In this document: in pieces, positions 63,898 to 64,000 of the stretch | How the letters are laid out: every line of letters begins with the position of its first letter | Numbering within the stretch: the stretch's first letter is position 1 | NCBI RefSeq assembly: GCF_003667445.1 | Contig: NZ_RCTF01000009.1 | Span: forward strand, 124,001-188,000 | Reading direction: 5' to 3' | Length of the DNA stretch: 64,000 nt | Source of the DNA: Xanthobacter tagetidis | Lineage (GTDB): Bacteria > Pseudomonadota > Alphaproteobacteria > Rhizobiales > Xanthobacteraceae | Translations under genes and position numbers: made by a program | The notes under the pieces: model-generated | Databases searched by the model: none | Told to the model about the DNA's origin: nothing | The model's input: the letters and a program-made list of their open reading frames with translations, nothing else

Positions 63898-64000
63898 TTC
63901 TCCTATGACATCCGTCCGGCGTCACTCGGCCGCGCAAGTGCCGCGCCCGGACGCCCGTGGCGCCGCGGGAAAATGCCCTACGGCCTCGCTTGCTGCCCGC

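Noticed and set aside
1..64000. CRISPR arrays, prophage structural genes or conjugation genes
   Set aside because: No regularly spaced repeats of 25-40 bp and no recognisable capsid, tail, relaxase or type IV secretion proteins were found.

Overview
The window is GC-rich, densely packed alphaproteobacterial chromosome. The gene order dus-ntrB-ntrC-ntrY-ntrX-trkA-trkH-dat-hfq-hflX, a fused ispDF, an invasion-associated-locus-B protein and an SdhE-mfd pair point to Hyphomicrobiales. I infer the Xanthobacteraceae neighbourhood (Xanthobacter/Azorhizobium/Ancylobacter-like), but genus cannot be fixed from this sequence alone.

Positions 1-46,900 are core chromosome. They run from metY and a LysR-lrgA-lrgB unit, through heme A synthase, surE, sdhE and mfd, an EAL phosphodiesterase, a YejA-type peptide-binding protein, ialB, hspQ and a malyl-CoA lyase, to lipA, ratA, pncC and ispDF. 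The nitrogen-control cluster, Trk potassium uptake, D-amino-acid transaminase, hfq and hflX follow. At 38,760-42,604 lies a complete copper-bufferin-type RiPP locus: a DUF2282 precursor, an MNIO enzyme, a DUF2063 partner and a DoxX protein. It is divergent from an ECF sigma factor and its NrsF-type membrane anti-sigma factor. Both transcription units carry the same GTAACG-16 bp-CGAA promoter. A LysR-YeiH pair, a GntR regulator and a luciferase-like oxidoreductase complete the core part.

Positions 47,003-63,897 are a genomic island of about 16.9 kb inserted in the 3' half of a tRNA-Lys(UUU) gene. A perfect 45-bp direct repeat (attL 47,003-47,047; attR 63,853-63,897) marks its ends. A P4-type tyrosine integrase lies just inside attR, and two related 21-bp repeats sit near the two ends as candidate integrase arm sites. 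The cargo is defence-like. From left to right it has an uncharacterised small gene, a single-gene candidate nuclease with a D...QxK signature, and a decayed fic gene directly upstream of a SIR2-APAZ/short-Argonaute pair (SPARSA type). A complete Hachiman system (hamA nuclease, hamB helicase), a dead IS3-family element and a housekeeping module (RepA-like ATPase, AlpA-like regulator, unknown protein, integrase) follow.

In the island, the SIR2-APAZ/pAgo proteins should form a nucleic-acid-guided NAD-depleting abortive system. HamAB should be a DNA-damage-sensing nuclease-helicase. The integrase-side module probably controls excision and possibly replication. The most interesting items are the fic-SIR2-APAZ-pAgo arrangement with an inactivated Fic, the orphan QxK nuclease, the GTGAC repeat cluster at the end of the RepA-like gene, and the bufferin locus with its twin promoters.
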